In this document: positions 1 to 8,749 of the stretch, piece after piece | How the letters are laid out: each line of letters begins with the position of its first letter | Numbering within the stretch: position 1 is the first letter of the stretch | DNA from: CAYVQF01 sp964454015 | GTDB lineage: Bacteria > Myxococcota_A > Bradymonadia > UBA4248 | Assembly (NCBI GenBank): GCA_964454015.1 | Contig: CAYVQF010000001.1 | Span: 186,001-250,000 of the forward strand | DNA: 64,000 nt | Direction of reading: 5' to 3' | Translations under genes and position numbers: made by a program | Notes under the pieces: model-generated | Told to the model about the DNA's origin: nothing | Databases searched by the model: none | What the model saw: the letters and a program-made list of their open reading frames with translations, nothing else

Positions 1-1455
1 TTGATGGCCATGTTTTTGGTGCTGGACGATGGCTCGGGGACCTTGCTTTTCGGTGCTGGTGGCGTCGTGGGCAGCCCGAACGTGGTTTTCCTGTTGGCGC
101 TGATCGGTTTTGGGACCAAGGCGGGGCTATTTCCGCTGCACGTGTGGTTGCCCGAGGCCCACGCGGCGGCGCCGAGCCATGTATCGGCGCTGATGTCGGG
201 GGTGATGCTGAAGATGGGGGTTTACGGTTTGTTGCGGGTGCTGCCGTGGTTGGGGGCGCCGCGCTTGGCATGGGGGGTGACGTTGCTGCTGCTGGGGGCG
301 GTGTCGGCGGTGGTGGGGGTCCTCTATGCGCTGGCGCAAGATGATCTCAAGCGGCTCTTGGCCTATTCGAGCGTGGACAATGTGGGGCTGATCGTGATGG
401 CCTTGGGTTTGGCGCTGATCGGGATGCATCAGGAGATGCCGGTGTTGGTGTGGTTGGCCACCATGGGGGCCTTGCTGCACGTGGTCAACCACGCGGTGTT
501 CAAGTCACTGCTCTTCATGGGGGCAGGGGCGGTGTTGCGCGGCACGGGGACGCGGCAGCTCGAGGCTTTGGGGGGCTTGGTGCGACGGATGCCAGCCGTG
601 GGTCATCTGTTTTTGGTGGGGGTGATGGCGGTCTGTGCGCTGCCGCCGCTCAATGGTTTCGTGTCGGAGCTCTTCATGTACATGGCGGCATTGCAGGGGG
701 TACTGCGCGGTGAGGGGTTGATATTGGTGGCGACGCTGTCGGCTTTGGTGGTCTTGGCTGGGGTGGGTGGGCTGACGCTGCTCTGCTTTGCCAAGGCCTA
801 TGGGATCGCTTTCTTGGGCGAAGCGCGTAGCGCCGCAGCTTCTGAGGCGACGGCTCCCGGGGTGGGGATGTGGGCGCCGATGTTGGTGTTGGCGTTGCTG
901 GCCTTGAGTCTGGGCTTGGGGGCGTCGTGGTCGACGGGGTGGGTGGGGTCCCTGGTCAGTCACGAGACGGGGGTGACGATCCCGGCGCTGGAGCAGACCC
1001 TGGCGCGGATGTTGGCCATGGTGTCGCTGTTGGCAGGTGGGGGGCTGGTTTTGGTTTTGGTGTTGCTCGGCTTGAGGCGGCGTTTGGCGCCGCCGCCGCT
1101 GGAGGCGCGGGAGCTGACCTGGGATTGTGGCTACACGGCGCCGACGTCGCGGATGCAGTACAGCGGCGCTTCATTGGTGCAGCCTGTGCGGCGCGATTTT
1201 GGGTGGTTGCTTGGGCTGCGGCGGCAGGAGGTGCGCGGCGGGGATGTCGACGTGGGCGGGCTCTTTCCGCGGCCGACCCTTTTTGCGAGCAAGACCCCGG
1301 ACTGGGTCTTGGAGAGGCTTTGGGTCCCAGCGTTGGCTGGGCTGGGGGTGGCCTTGCGGCTTCTGCGTCGTTTTCAGCGGGGTCGGGTGCAGGTCTACAT
1401 CCTGTACATTCTGGTGACCTTGATTTTGTTGCTCATCTACCAAGTGGAGGCCTGA
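1..1455 (+). CDS. HyfB-like proton-pumping membrane subunit (5' end cut by window)
   Basis: Membrane subunit of the NuoL/M/N and HyfB/HycC antiporter-like family. The visible 484 residues are almost wholly hydrophobic helices. They include the family signature KAGLFPLHVWLPEAH followed by PSHVSALMSG, and the broken-helix region with DDLKRLLAYSSVDN. The C-terminal part has TWDCGY and SRMQYS, typical of the HyfB branch. HyfB proteins are about 650-670 residues, so the N-terminal 150-190 residues lie before base 1. The stop is followed two bases later by the next gene, so this is the first visible gene of a tight operon encoding a membrane arm. Likely role: ion translocation coupled to the peripheral redox subunits encoded downstream. 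Confidence 0.9.
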   Translation: MMAMFLVLDDGSGTLLFGAGGVVGSPNVVFLLALIGFGTKAGLFPLHVWLPEAHAAAPSHVSALMSGVMLKMGVYGLLRVLPWLGAPRLAWGVTLLLLGAVSAVVGVLYALAQDDLKRLLAYSSVDNVGLIVMALGLALIGMHQEMPVLVWLATMGALLHVVNHAVFKSLLFMGAGAVLRGTGTRQLEALGGLVRRMPAVGHLFLVGVMAVCALPPLNGFVSELFMYMAALQGVLRGEGLILVATLSALVVLAGVGGLTLLCFAKAYGIAFLGEARSAAASEATAPGVGMWAPMLVLALLALSLGLGASWSTGWVGSLVSHETGVTIPALEQTLARMLAMVSLLAGGGLVLVLVLLGLRRRLAPPPLEARELTWDCGYTAPTSRMQYSGASLVQPVRRDFGWLLGLRRQEVRGGDVDVGGLFPRPTLFASKTPDWVLERLWVPALAGLGVALRLLRRFQRGRVQVYILYILVTLILLLIYQVEA

Positions 1456-1456
1456 G

Positions 1457-2362
1457 ATGGGGTGGGAGCGTCTCTTGGGGGTGGTCGTGGCTTTGCTGCT
1501 GGCGCCGCTGTTGCTGGGTGTCATCACCCGGGTGAAGGCGCGTTTCGCCGGTCGGCGAGGGGCGCCGCTGGTGCAGCCCTATTTCGAGCTGCGCAAGCTC
1601 ATGGCGAAGCGCGCCGTCTACAGCCGAACGACGAGCTGGCACTTTCAGGTTGGGCCATGGATCTCGCTGAGCGCGATCATCCTGGCGTTGCTTCTGGTGC
1701 CCATGTTGGGCCAGATTGCGCCGACGGCATTCCCGGGGGATCCTTTTCTCCTGGTGTATCTCTTGGGGGTGGGGCGGCTGTTCACGGTGTTGGCCGCCTT
1801 GGACACGGGTTCGGCCTTTGAGGGGATGGGCGCCAGCCGGGAGCTGCACTTTGCAGTTTTCACGGAGATTTCGTTCTTCTTTGCCTTGGCGGCGCTGGCG
1901 CGGTCGACCTCTGCGTGGTCGCTGTCAGGGGTCAGCACGCGTCACGCGTTGCTACAGGAAGGGGATGGGGTGCTGACCTTGGTGTTGGTGGGGGTGACCC
2001 TCTTCGTGGTGCTGCTGGCAGAGAACGCGCGCATCCCCGTGGACGATCCCAACACGCACCTGGAGCTGACCATGGTGCATGAGGTGATGGTCTTGGACCA
2101 CTCTGGTCCGGAGCTGGGGGCGATCCACTATGGGATGGCGCTCAAGCTGTGGCTTTTTGCTTCACTCCTGGTGTCCCTGGTGGTGCCCATCGCCAGCGGC
2201 TCGGTGTGGTTGGATGGCGCTCTGTGGCTGCTCGCGGTTTTTGGCGTGGGCGCCGCGGTGGGCGTGGTGGAGTCGGTGATGGCGCGACTGCGACTGTTAC
2301 AGGTGGCGCGTTTGATCATGGGGGCCGGGTTGTTGTCGGTGACGGCGCTGTTGTTGAGTTGA
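1457..2362 (+). CDS. HyfC/NuoH-like membrane anchor subunit
   Basis: 301-residue NuoH/HyfC/HycD-family protein that links the membrane arm to the peripheral arm. It has a short loop RFAGRRGAPLVQP matching the NuoH first-loop pattern. It also has the conserved acidic loop ENARIPVDDP followed by THLELTMVHE, which in this family lines the proton or quinone path. About eight hydrophobic helices are visible. The ATG lies just after the previous stop (TGAGATG), with GTGGAGG upstream as ribosome binding site, so translation is probably coupled. The length is normal for HyfC (about 315). Confidence 0.9.
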   Translation: MGWERLLGVVVALLLAPLLLGVITRVKARFAGRRGAPLVQPYFELRKLMAKRAVYSRTTSWHFQVGPWISLSAIILALLLVPMLGQIAPTAFPGDPFLLVYLLGVGRLFTVLAALDTGSAFEGMGASRELHFAVFTEISFFFALAALARSTSAWSLSGVSTRHALLQEGDGVLTLVLVGVTLFVVLLAENARIPVDDPNTHLELTMVHEVMVLDHSGPELGAIHYGMALKLWLFASLLVSLVVPIASGSVWLDGALWLLAVFGVGAAVGVVESVMARLRLLQVARLIMGAGLLSVTALLLS

Positions 2363-2372
2363 GGGGGCCGAG

Positions 2373-3005
2373 ATGACGTTGGTGTGGGCGCTACTGCTGT
2401 TGCTGAACCTCTTTTTGTATGCGAGCAGCCGGCTGATGATGTACATCCGGGTGGTGGCGCTGCAGGGGTTGTTGTTGGGGATTCTGGGCATCTACCAGCA
2501 CGCGGGCGAGCTGGCCTGGTCGGTGTTGGCGGTGGCCTTGTTGTCCACGGTGATCAAGGCGTTTTTGTTGCCTTGGTTTCTGGCGTCGACGGTGCAGAAG
2601 ACAGGTATTCGGCGCGAGATCGTCCCGCTGGTGGGTTTTGGTCTGTCGACGGTCATTGGGGTGGCCTTTTTGGCCTTGGCCCTGGTCATCGCCGGTCACC
2701 TCGATGCGGTGGCGGGGGAGGAGGCGGTCCAGCTCTTGGTGGTGGCCTTTCACACGCTGTTGACGGGGCTGTTTTTGTGTGTGGCGCGGGCGCAGATCAG
2801 CAGCCAGGCCATCGGCTACTTGGTCATGGAGAATGGGGTTTTCGTGGCAGGGATGGCCTTCGCAGGGCGCTCTTCAGTGGTGGCAGAGCTGGGGGTGTTG
2901 CTCGACATCAGCGTGGCGGTTTTCATCATGGTGGCGGTCATTCATCACGTGCGGCGCGAGTTTGCAGGCCTGGATGCGGCCAATTTGACGGAGCTGAGGG
3001 ATTAG
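2373..3005 (+). CDS. HyfE-like membrane subunit
   Basis: 210-residue, highly hydrophobic protein of HyfE type (a NuoK-related hydrogenase-4 component E). About six membrane helices are visible. The segment YLVMENGVFVAGMAF matches the NuoK-like helix with a membrane-embedded Glu, expected for proton transfer. The ATG follows GAGGGGG after the preceding stop, and the gene sits between the HyfC-like and HyfF-like genes exactly as in hyf operons. The assignment rests on the order, the size and the Glu-bearing helix. Confidence 0.85.
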   Translation: MTLVWALLLLLNLFLYASSRLMMYIRVVALQGLLLGILGIYQHAGELAWSVLAVALLSTVIKAFLLPWFLASTVQKTGIRREIVPLVGFGLSTVIGVAFLALALVIAGHLDAVAGEEAVQLLVVAFHTLLTGLFLCVARAQISSQAIGYLVMENGVFVAGMAFAGRSSVVAELGVLLDISVAVFIMVAVIHHVRREFAGLDAANLTELRD

Positions 3006-3083
3006 CCATGGGCTTCACAGGACCAGAGGTGAGGGCAGGGTGGGGGCGCACACGCGCGTGCCTGGCTGGGGGGAGGTAGGGGG

Positions 3084-4541
3084 ATGGTGATTACTCTGCT
3101 GTTGGTGGTGCCGGTGGTTGCGGCGGCGGCGTCATTTGCGGTGCGTCAGCGGCTTTTCTCACAGAGCCTTTTGGTGGGGGTGGCGCTGGCGCACTTGGTG
3201 TTGACTGGCGCGGCTTGGGTGCATCCTGCGGCCCCGGTGTTGTGGGGGTGGTTTGGCCTGGACGCTTTGGGGCTGTGGTTTCTGAGCGGATTGAGCGTGC
3301 TCCTGTTGCCGACATCGGTTTACACCGTGGGTTACCTGCGGCGTCGGGTGAAGGGGCCCGAGGACCACAGCGATTCGTGGTTCGTGGGGACCCTGTTGCT
3401 GTTCGTGGCGACGATGACGGCGGTGCCTCTGGCGCTGCATTTCGAATTGCTGTGGGTGGCCCTCGAGGCGACGACGTTGGCGAGCGCGCCCTTGATCTAC
3501 TTTCATCGCAGTCGTCATGCCGTGGAGGCGACGTGGAAGTATTTGATGGTGTGCTCGGTGGGGATCGCCTTGGCTTTGTTGGGGACGGTTTTTCTGGTCG
3601 GTGCCGCGGCGCGGGCCGAGGTTTTTCCGACGGTGAGTGGCATGGTGGCCGGTGCCGGTGCTTTGGATCAGAACTGGGTGCGCTTGGCCTTCGTGTTCTT
3701 CGTGGTCGGCTACGGCACCAAGATGGGTTTGGCGCCCATGCACGCTTGGCTGCCTGACGCTCACAGCGAGGCGCCGTCGCCGGTGTCAGCGCTGCTGTCT
3801 GGCGCCTCGCTGAACTGTGCGCTGTTGGCGATCTTGCGTTGCCTGCAGGTGGTCGAGGCGACGGGCGATGGGGCCTTTGCGCGCTCGGTGCTGCTGGGTC
3901 TGGGGCTGGTCTCCATGGCTTTCGCGGTGGTCTTCATTCTCAACCAGAAGGACTTCAAGCGGTTGTTGGCCTACTCGAGCGTGGAGCACATGGGGATCAT
4001 CGCCGTGGGCGTTGGTCTGGGTGGGATGGCGGCTTGGGGGGCCCTGCTGCACGCCCTCATCCACGGTTGGGCCAAGGGGGCCTTCTTCATGTTGTCGGGC
4101 AACGTGTTGTCGACTTACGGAACGAAAGAGGTGGGGAAAATCAGCGGCATCGCGCGGCTGTTGCCGGCGACGGGGCTGCTGTGGATCATCGCTATCGTGG
4201 TCATCACGGCCATCCCGCCGTCAGGGCTCTTCGTGTCTGAGCTGTTGATCTTGCGGGGCGCCTTGGGTGAGGGGCGTCCTGCGGTGACGGTGACGTTTTT
4301 GTTGCTGTTGTTTCTGGCTTTCGTGGGTTTGACCCGCGTGCTGTTGCCCATGCTCCTGGGAGCAAAGGGGGCGCCCGTGGCGCGGGAGCACGACGATGGC
4401 CGTGACCGCGGTGAGAGCGTTTGGTTGGTCTTGCCGCCAGCGGTGTTGATGGCGGCGGCGGTGCTGCTGGGGGTGGCGCTGCCCGAGCCGCTGCGGGGGG
4501 TCCTGGAATCGGCGATGCTGTTGTTGGGGGGCGGACAATGA
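3084..4541 (+). CDS. HyfF-like antiporter-type membrane subunit
   Basis: 485-residue second antiporter-like subunit (NuoN/HyfF family). It shows KMGLAPMHAWLPDAH followed by PSPVSALLSG, the hallmark of this family, and QKDFKRLLAYSSVEH in the discontinuous helix. About 13-14 helices are visible, with no soluble domain. The ATG is preceded by GGGAGG. The stop overlaps the start of the large-subunit gene (ATGA), implying coupled translation. With the HyfB-like protein it gives this complex two candidate ion channels. Confidence 0.9.
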   Translation: MVITLLLVVPVVAAAASFAVRQRLFSQSLLVGVALAHLVLTGAAWVHPAAPVLWGWFGLDALGLWFLSGLSVLLLPTSVYTVGYLRRRVKGPEDHSDSWFVGTLLLFVATMTAVPLALHFELLWVALEATTLASAPLIYFHRSRHAVEATWKYLMVCSVGIALALLGTVFLVGAAARAEVFPTVSGMVAGAGALDQNWVRLAFVFFVVGYGTKMGLAPMHAWLPDAHSEAPSPVSALLSGASLNCALLAILRCLQVVEATGDGAFARSVLLGLGLVSMAFAVVFILNQKDFKRLLAYSSVEHMGIIAVGVGLGGMAAWGALLHALIHGWAKGAFFMLSGNVLSTYGTKEVGKISGIARLLPATGLLWIIAIVVITAIPPSGLFVSELLILRGALGEGRPAVTVTFLLLLFLAFVGLTRVLLPMLLGAKGAPVAREHDDGRDRGESVWLVLPPAVLMAAAVLLGVALPEPLRGVLESAMLLLGGGQ

Positions 4542-6037
4542 GTGAGGTGCCGTGGTTGTGGGTGGAGAATGGTGTGGCGGCAGAGCTGACGTCGCTGGCC
4601 TCCGTGGAGCTGAAGACGTTCAGCGCGGCTTTGGCAGAGACCACTTTGCGGCGTCTGGCTCTGATGGTGATCCCTGGTGACGGCGGTGTCTTGCGCCTGC
4701 TCGGTCTGGTCGCCGATGAGGGCCGCGGCCTGGTGGGCTTGCTCAGCACGGAGGTGGCGGAGCGCTACCCGTCGTTGACCCCGAGCTGTCCTGATCTCCA
4801 CTTGTTTGAACGGGAGCTTTGGGAGTCGTGGGGGCTGATGCCCGAGGGGCACCCATGGCTCAAGGCCGTGCGTTACCCGCAGCGGCGGCACAGCGGTGCG
4901 GCGCAGGTGATGCCCGTAGCAGGCACGCTGGCTCCTTGGCAGGTGCAAGGTGAGGGGGTGCATGAGGTGGCGGTGGGGCCGGTGCATGCCGGTGTGATCG
5001 AGCCCGGCCACTTTCGCTTTCAGTGCCACGGGGAGGAGGTTTTTCACCTCGAGATCGCCTTGGGCTATCAGCACCGGGGCGTGGAGCGGTGGATGCTGGA
5101 GGCGTCACGGCCGCGACAAATGCACTTCATGGAGACCGTGGCCGGTGACACCAGCATTGGTCACGCGACGGCCCATGCGCTGGTCATGGAGGGCTTGGGA
5201 GGACACGAGATCAGCCCACGGGCGTCGGTGTTGCGCGGTTTGGCTCTGGAGTTGGAGCGGATGGCCAACCACACGGGGGATCTGGGGGCGTTGGCGGCGG
5301 ACGTTGGCTTTTTGCCGACCTCTTCTTTTTGCGGTCGCCTCCGGGGCGATCTTTTGAACGCGACGGCCATGTTGTGTGGGAACCGTTTTGGCCGTGGGAT
5401 GGTGAATGTAGGCGGTGTGGGCTGGGATCTCGACGCGGCGGCGCTCGCGGAATTGCAGCGCCATCTGCGCGGCGTGTGGCGGGACATCGAGGGGGCGGTG
5501 CATTTGCTGCTGGATACGCCGTCGGTGCTGGCTCGTTTCGAGGGCTGCGGTGTGCTGTCGCAAGCCCAAGCGCTGCAATTGGGTTGTGTGGGCCCGACGG
5601 CGCGCGCCAGTGGGCTGCGGCGTGACGTCCGCAAGCATTTTCCAGCCGGGGTGTGGCGAGATTGCTACCATTCGCCGGCTTTTCAGGTCAGGGGCGATGT
5701 GTTGGCGCGGGCGCAGGTTCGCTGGCAGGAGCTTGAGAAGTCTTGGTATTACTGCCAAAGGTGGCTTGAGGAGCTTCCCGAGGGTGAGCGAGTTGTGGCG
5801 GCGGCACCTGGCAGCCGACCCCGGGCGCTTTGTGTGGGCTTGGTCGAAGGTTGGCGTGGCGAGATTGTGCATGTCGGGGTGAGTAACGCCGCGGGCGGCT
5901 GGGCTGCCTATAAGGTCATCGATCCGTCATTCCGCAACTGGTCGGCCTTGGCCATGGTGATGCGCGGGACCGAGATTTCCGATTTTCCGCTCTGCAACAA
6001 GAGCTTCAATCTCTCTTATTGTGGCTTCGATCTATGA
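4538..6037 (+). CDS. Large subunit of an Ehr-type complex (HyfG/NuoCD-like, NiFe ligands lost)
   Basis: 499-residue fusion of a NuoC-like N-terminal part (about 1-140) and a NuoD/HycE-like catalytic-subunit part. In true group 4 hydrogenases two CxxC pairs bind nickel. Here the first pair is VAGDTSIGH (residues 201-209), with Ala and Thr in place of both Cys. At the C-terminus the DPCxxC motif is replaced by NLSYCGFDL, leaving only Cys495. The protein therefore should not form a NiFe centre. This matches energy-converting-hydrogenase-related (Ehr) complexes, a group between complex I and membrane-bound hydrogenases; the natural substrate is not established. The chosen ATG overlaps the previous stop. 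An upstream in-frame ATG at 4421 lies inside the HyfF-like gene and is less likely. Confidence 0.88.
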   Translation: MSEVPWLWVENGVAAELTSLASVELKTFSAALAETTLRRLALMVIPGDGGVLRLLGLVADEGRGLVGLLSTEVAERYPSLTPSCPDLHLFERELWESWGLMPEGHPWLKAVRYPQRRHSGAAQVMPVAGTLAPWQVQGEGVHEVAVGPVHAGVIEPGHFRFQCHGEEVFHLEIALGYQHRGVERWMLEASRPRQMHFMETVAGDTSIGHATAHALVMEGLGGHEISPRASVLRGLALELERMANHTGDLGALAADVGFLPTSSFCGRLRGDLLNATAMLCGNRFGRGMVNVGGVGWDLDAAALAELQRHLRGVWRDIEGAVHLLLDTPSVLARFEGCGVLSQAQALQLGCVGPTARASGLRRDVRKHFPAGVWRDCYHSPAFQVRGDVLARAQVRWQELEKSWYYCQRWLEELPEGERVVAAAPGSRPRALCVGLVEGWRGEIVHVGVSNAAGGWAAYKVIDPSFRNWSALAMVMRGTEISDFPLCNKSFNLSYCGFDL

Positions 6038-6062
6038 GGAACGGAGCTGTCGAGGCGTAAAG

Positions 6063-6824
6063 ATGTGGAAGGTGGTCTACGAGCGGTTGCGGCAGGGACA
6101 CAGGACGCACGCCTACCCGCGGCTGGCACCGACGCTGCCGGCGCGATTTCGCGGTCGTCCTGAGCTCAGGGCGGAGGCATGCGCCGACTGTGCTGGTTCT
6201 TGCGCGGCGGCGTGCCCGGTGCAGGCGCTGCAGTGTGGCGCCGTACCGGTGATGGATCTTGGGCGCTGTCTCTTTTGCGGAGCCTGCGCGCGGGCATGCC
6301 CGGCGCAGGCCATCACCTTTGGCCCGGACTTTCGTCTGGCGGCCTCTGCACGGGCCGATCTGCAGGTGTCGTCCGGGCAGCCACCCCATGCTCTGCAGCC
6401 TCTGGACGCCGTACGTCGCCGCCTCTATGGGCGATCCTTCAAGCTGCGCCAGGTCAGCGCCGGTGGCTGCAACGCTTGTGAAGCCGATGCCAACGTGCTG
6501 AGCACCTTGGCCTTTGACATGGGGCGTTTTGGGATTTCTTTCGTGGCCTCGCCGCGGCATGCGGATGCGCTCCTGGTGACCGGGCCCGTGACCAGGAACA
6601 TGCGCGAGGCGCTCCTCAAGACCTATGACGCCCTGGCCGAGCCCAAGGTGGTCATTGCTTCGGGTGCGTGCGCCATCGACGGTGGACCCTATCACGGCGG
6701 TGAAGAGGTGGAGGCGGGTGGCGTGGCGGCGTTGATACCTGTGGATCTCTTCGTGCCCGGTTGCCCACCCCATCCATGGACCCTCTTGGATGGGATGCTG
6801 CGCTTATTGGGTGTCGTGGGTTAA
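6063..6824 (+). CDS. Fused ferredoxin (HycF-like) and NuoB/HycG-like small subunit
   Basis: 253-residue iron-sulfur protein combining two subunits that are usually separate. Residues about 35-85 carry two [4Fe-4S] ferredoxin motifs, one CX2CX3CX3CP and one CX2CX2CX3CP. Residues from about 120 form a NuoB/HycG-type small subunit with GGCNAC, SGAC and PGCPPHP, giving four Cys for the cluster next to the active site. The chosen start (MWKVVYERL) matches the usual HycF N-terminus. An in-frame ATG at 6021 overlaps the large-subunit gene. The stop shares the palindrome TTAA with the convergent gene that follows. Confidence 0.85.
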   Translation: MWKVVYERLRQGHRTHAYPRLAPTLPARFRGRPELRAEACADCAGSCAAACPVQALQCGAVPVMDLGRCLFCGACARACPAQAITFGPDFRLAASARADLQVSSGQPPHALQPLDAVRRRLYGRSFKLRQVSAGGCNACEADANVLSTLAFDMGRFGISFVASPRHADALLVTGPVTRNMREALLKTYDALAEPKVVIASGACAIDGGPYHGGEEVEAGGVAALIPVDLFVPGCPPHPWTLLDGMLRLLGVVG

Positions 6825-7786
6825 GGGGAGAGCCCCTCGAAGCGCAGGCTGATCCCGTGGTGTAGCACGTCCAGATGGTGCCAAATCCAGGAGATGCGGC
6901 GATCCAAGGCCATTGGTGTAGGTGGTGGGAAGTGGTGGGTCATGGCGGCGCGGAGATGGGCCAGGTAGGCTTCCCAGTGCTGGTTGATGAGCCACCAGAA
7001 GGCCTGGGCAAGGGGATAGTAGCTCCAATGCCATCGCTCTTCGACGACGACGATGCAGCTCCCGTGCTTGACCTGGCAGGCTTCTCGCCAAGCCCAAGGC
7101 AGGTCGTCGAGGCCTTTGAAGGGGCGGAAGAAGCCGCGCCGCCAGGCGCTCTCCTGGAGGTAGCGGAAGTGTAGGTGGAGTGGCCCCGATGGGGCGAAGG
7201 CCTGGTTGTCGATGCGCCCGATGTCGAACTCCGTTGCCCAGCCGTGGCGGGACATGCCTGGGGCGGCGATGCCGTGATCGGGGTGGGAGAGGATGTGGCG
7301 TTGCCAATGCTCCCAATCGGCTGGTGCAGGCGGCGGGAACTTGCGGGCCCACTTGCTGGCCTGGATGTCGATTGGGCGATAGGCGCTGTGGGGACCGCAG
7401 ATGCGGGTGCCGAGATCGGCCTCGCCGGCGGCTGCTTCAGGCGTTGCTTGCCAACGCGCGCGCAGGTCCTTTCGGAGCGCGTCGAAGTGCTCCTTGGCTT
7501 CGAGCATGCCGGCGAGCAAAAGCGCCGTGACCGCAGCGCCGCTGGTGTAAGGCAGGTCGGGTGGGCTCGCGAGCCACTCTGCGGTGGCTTCCTGCAAGCG
7601 CAGGGAGGTGTCCTCTTCCTGTTCGCGCGTGAGCCAGAGCAGGTGGTGGAGTGGGGCGGGCTGTTGTCCCGTGAGCCAATCGAGGATGGGCAGGGGATCG
7701 TGGCCCCATGCCTGTGACAAGCGCTCGCACCACCGCTGATGCGCGGCGCTGATCTCTTGCATTGAGGTGAAGGCGGCAAGGGACAT
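6821..7786 (-). CDS. M15-family (VanY-like) D-Ala-D-Ala carboxypeptidase-type protein
   Basis: 321-residue protein not named by overall look but carrying the M15 zinc-peptidase signature in the right order: HSAYRP (133-138), then APGMSRHGWATEFDIG (175-190) with candidate zinc ligands His181 and Asp188, then EERWHWSYYP (249-258) with catalytic Glu250 and zinc ligand His253. This pattern is that of VanY/DacB-like peptidases, which trim D-Ala from cell-wall peptides. No signal peptide or membrane helix is visible, so the location is unclear. Ends convergently with the Ehr operon, overlapping it by four bases. Confidence 0.75.
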   Translation of the reverse strand: MSLAAFTSMQEISAAHQRWCERLSQAWGHDPLPILDWLTGQQPAPLHHLLWLTREQEEDTSLRLQEATAEWLASPPDLPYTSGAAVTALLLAGMLEAKEHFDALRKDLRARWQATPEAAAGEADLGTRICGPHSAYRPIDIQASKWARKFPPPAPADWEHWQRHILSHPDHGIAAPGMSRHGWATEFDIGRIDNQAFAPSGPLHLHFRYLQESAWRRGFFRPFKGLDDLPWAWREACQVKHGSCIVVVEERWHWSYYPLAQAFWWLINQHWEAYLAHLRAAMTHHFPPPTPMALDRRISWIWHHLDVLHHGISLRFEGLSP

Positions 7787-7793
7787 GCGTGTC

Positions 7794-8369
7794 TTAGCCC
7801 AGGACCCAGCGCACCAAGCTCACCCGGGTGTGGGTGCCGGTCTTGCGCATGATGGTGCGCAGGTGGGTGCGCACGGTGCTGATTTGGATGCCCAAGTCTG
7901 CCGCGATCTCTGCGGTGCGGCAGCCTTCAGCGATCAGGAGCGCGATCTGACGCTCGCGCTGGCTCAGGCAGGAGAGGTGTCCCAGGCGATGGGTCTCAGG
8001 ATGGCGCAGGGCCAGGACCTCGGCCAGAGGCTGGATGAAAACCCGCACGGCTCTCTTTCCTTGCCACAGGATGGGTTCAGCCGTCCCCAAGATCGAGAAG
8101 GTCTCGCCGCGGTGATCGAGGATATCGAAGTGAAAGGCGCACACCGTCTCGTTGGCTTCGATGACGGCCGCGTGGACTTGCGCCGCCTTGGGGATGAAGG
8201 CGCTGGGGATGAAGTCGTGGATGGGGCGACCGACGAGGCTCTCTGCCTCTCCGAGGTGGCCTGCGTTGCGTGCCATCTGGTGGCCCGCGTGGTTGGCGTA
8301 CACCATGATACCATCTAGGTGAACGACCACGGGGAGTGGTGCATCATCGTAGTGGTCCATCGCGGTCAT
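7794..8369 (-). CDS. PAS-LuxR transcriptional regulator
   Basis: 191-residue DNA-binding protein. Residues about 10-115 form a PAS-like sensory domain (VVVHLDGIMVYANHAG, then a region ending in VRVFIQPLAEV). Residues 134-190 are a LuxR/GerE helix-turn-helix: LSQRERQIALLIAEG, then EIAADLG and STVRTHLRTIMRK. The start ATG at 8369 is chosen because it has GAGAG upstream and the PAS fold begins directly after it. An open frame continues upstream to 8723, but its sequence is Arg/Ala-rich and looks non-coding. It lies 7 bases downstream of the M15 peptidase gene start, probably as the upstream gene of a two-gene unit on this strand. Confidence 0.8.
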   Translation of the reverse strand: MTAMDHYDDAPLPVVVHLDGIMVYANHAGHQMARNAGHLGEAESLVGRPIHDFIPSAFIPKAAQVHAAVIEANETVCAFHFDILDHRGETFSILGTAEPILWQGKRAVRVFIQPLAEVLALRHPETHRLGHLSCLSQRERQIALLIAEGCRTAEIAADLGIQISTVRTHLRTIMRKTGTHTRVSLVRWVLG

Positions 8370-8749
8370 CTCTCGCGCTGAGGGTGAGGCAAGGTGTGTG
8401 GTGGCGTGCAGTTGCGTGGGCGCCGCTTCGGCGAGGGTTCTGGTGGCATGGCGGTCACGGAGGCGCGCGCCTTGGCGGGCAGTGGGTTCGCGGGGAAGCC
8501 CAAGGTGACGGCCGCGGGCCAGCGCAGACGCAATCATGAACGAGGTTGACCGGTTATGTCCAGAGACCTGGTGCAGCGCAGTGCTGCGCTCACGCCGGCC
8601 GAGGCGCATTCCGTGTTGCATTTTTAAGCACGACGCGGTGCGCGCACCCGATAAGGCAATCCAGAGGCCACGGGCGCATGGTCGCCCGCGACGTCGAACG
8701 TGGGGTGTGTGGCCTGGCAACACGGAGCGCGACGCAGGAGGAGTTGGAT
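8370..8749. other. Intergenic region between divergent genes
   Basis: About 380 bases separate the PAS-LuxR gene (leftward) from a lipoprotein gene (rightward). The region must hold both promoters. I found no clean consensus promoter, repeat or RNA gene in it. Open frames crossing it are Arg/Ala/His-rich and look like GC-driven artefacts. Confidence 0.4.

Noticed and set aside
127..492. Long antisense reading frames inside nearly every gene of the window
   Set aside because: They are rich in Arg, His, Gln, Pro and Ala, follow from high GC and codon bias, and lack ribosome sites or known motifs.
8370..8723. N-terminal extension of the PAS-LuxR gene
   Set aside because: The extension is Arg/Ala-rich with no domain, while the ATG at 8369 has a good ribosome site and starts right at the PAS fold.
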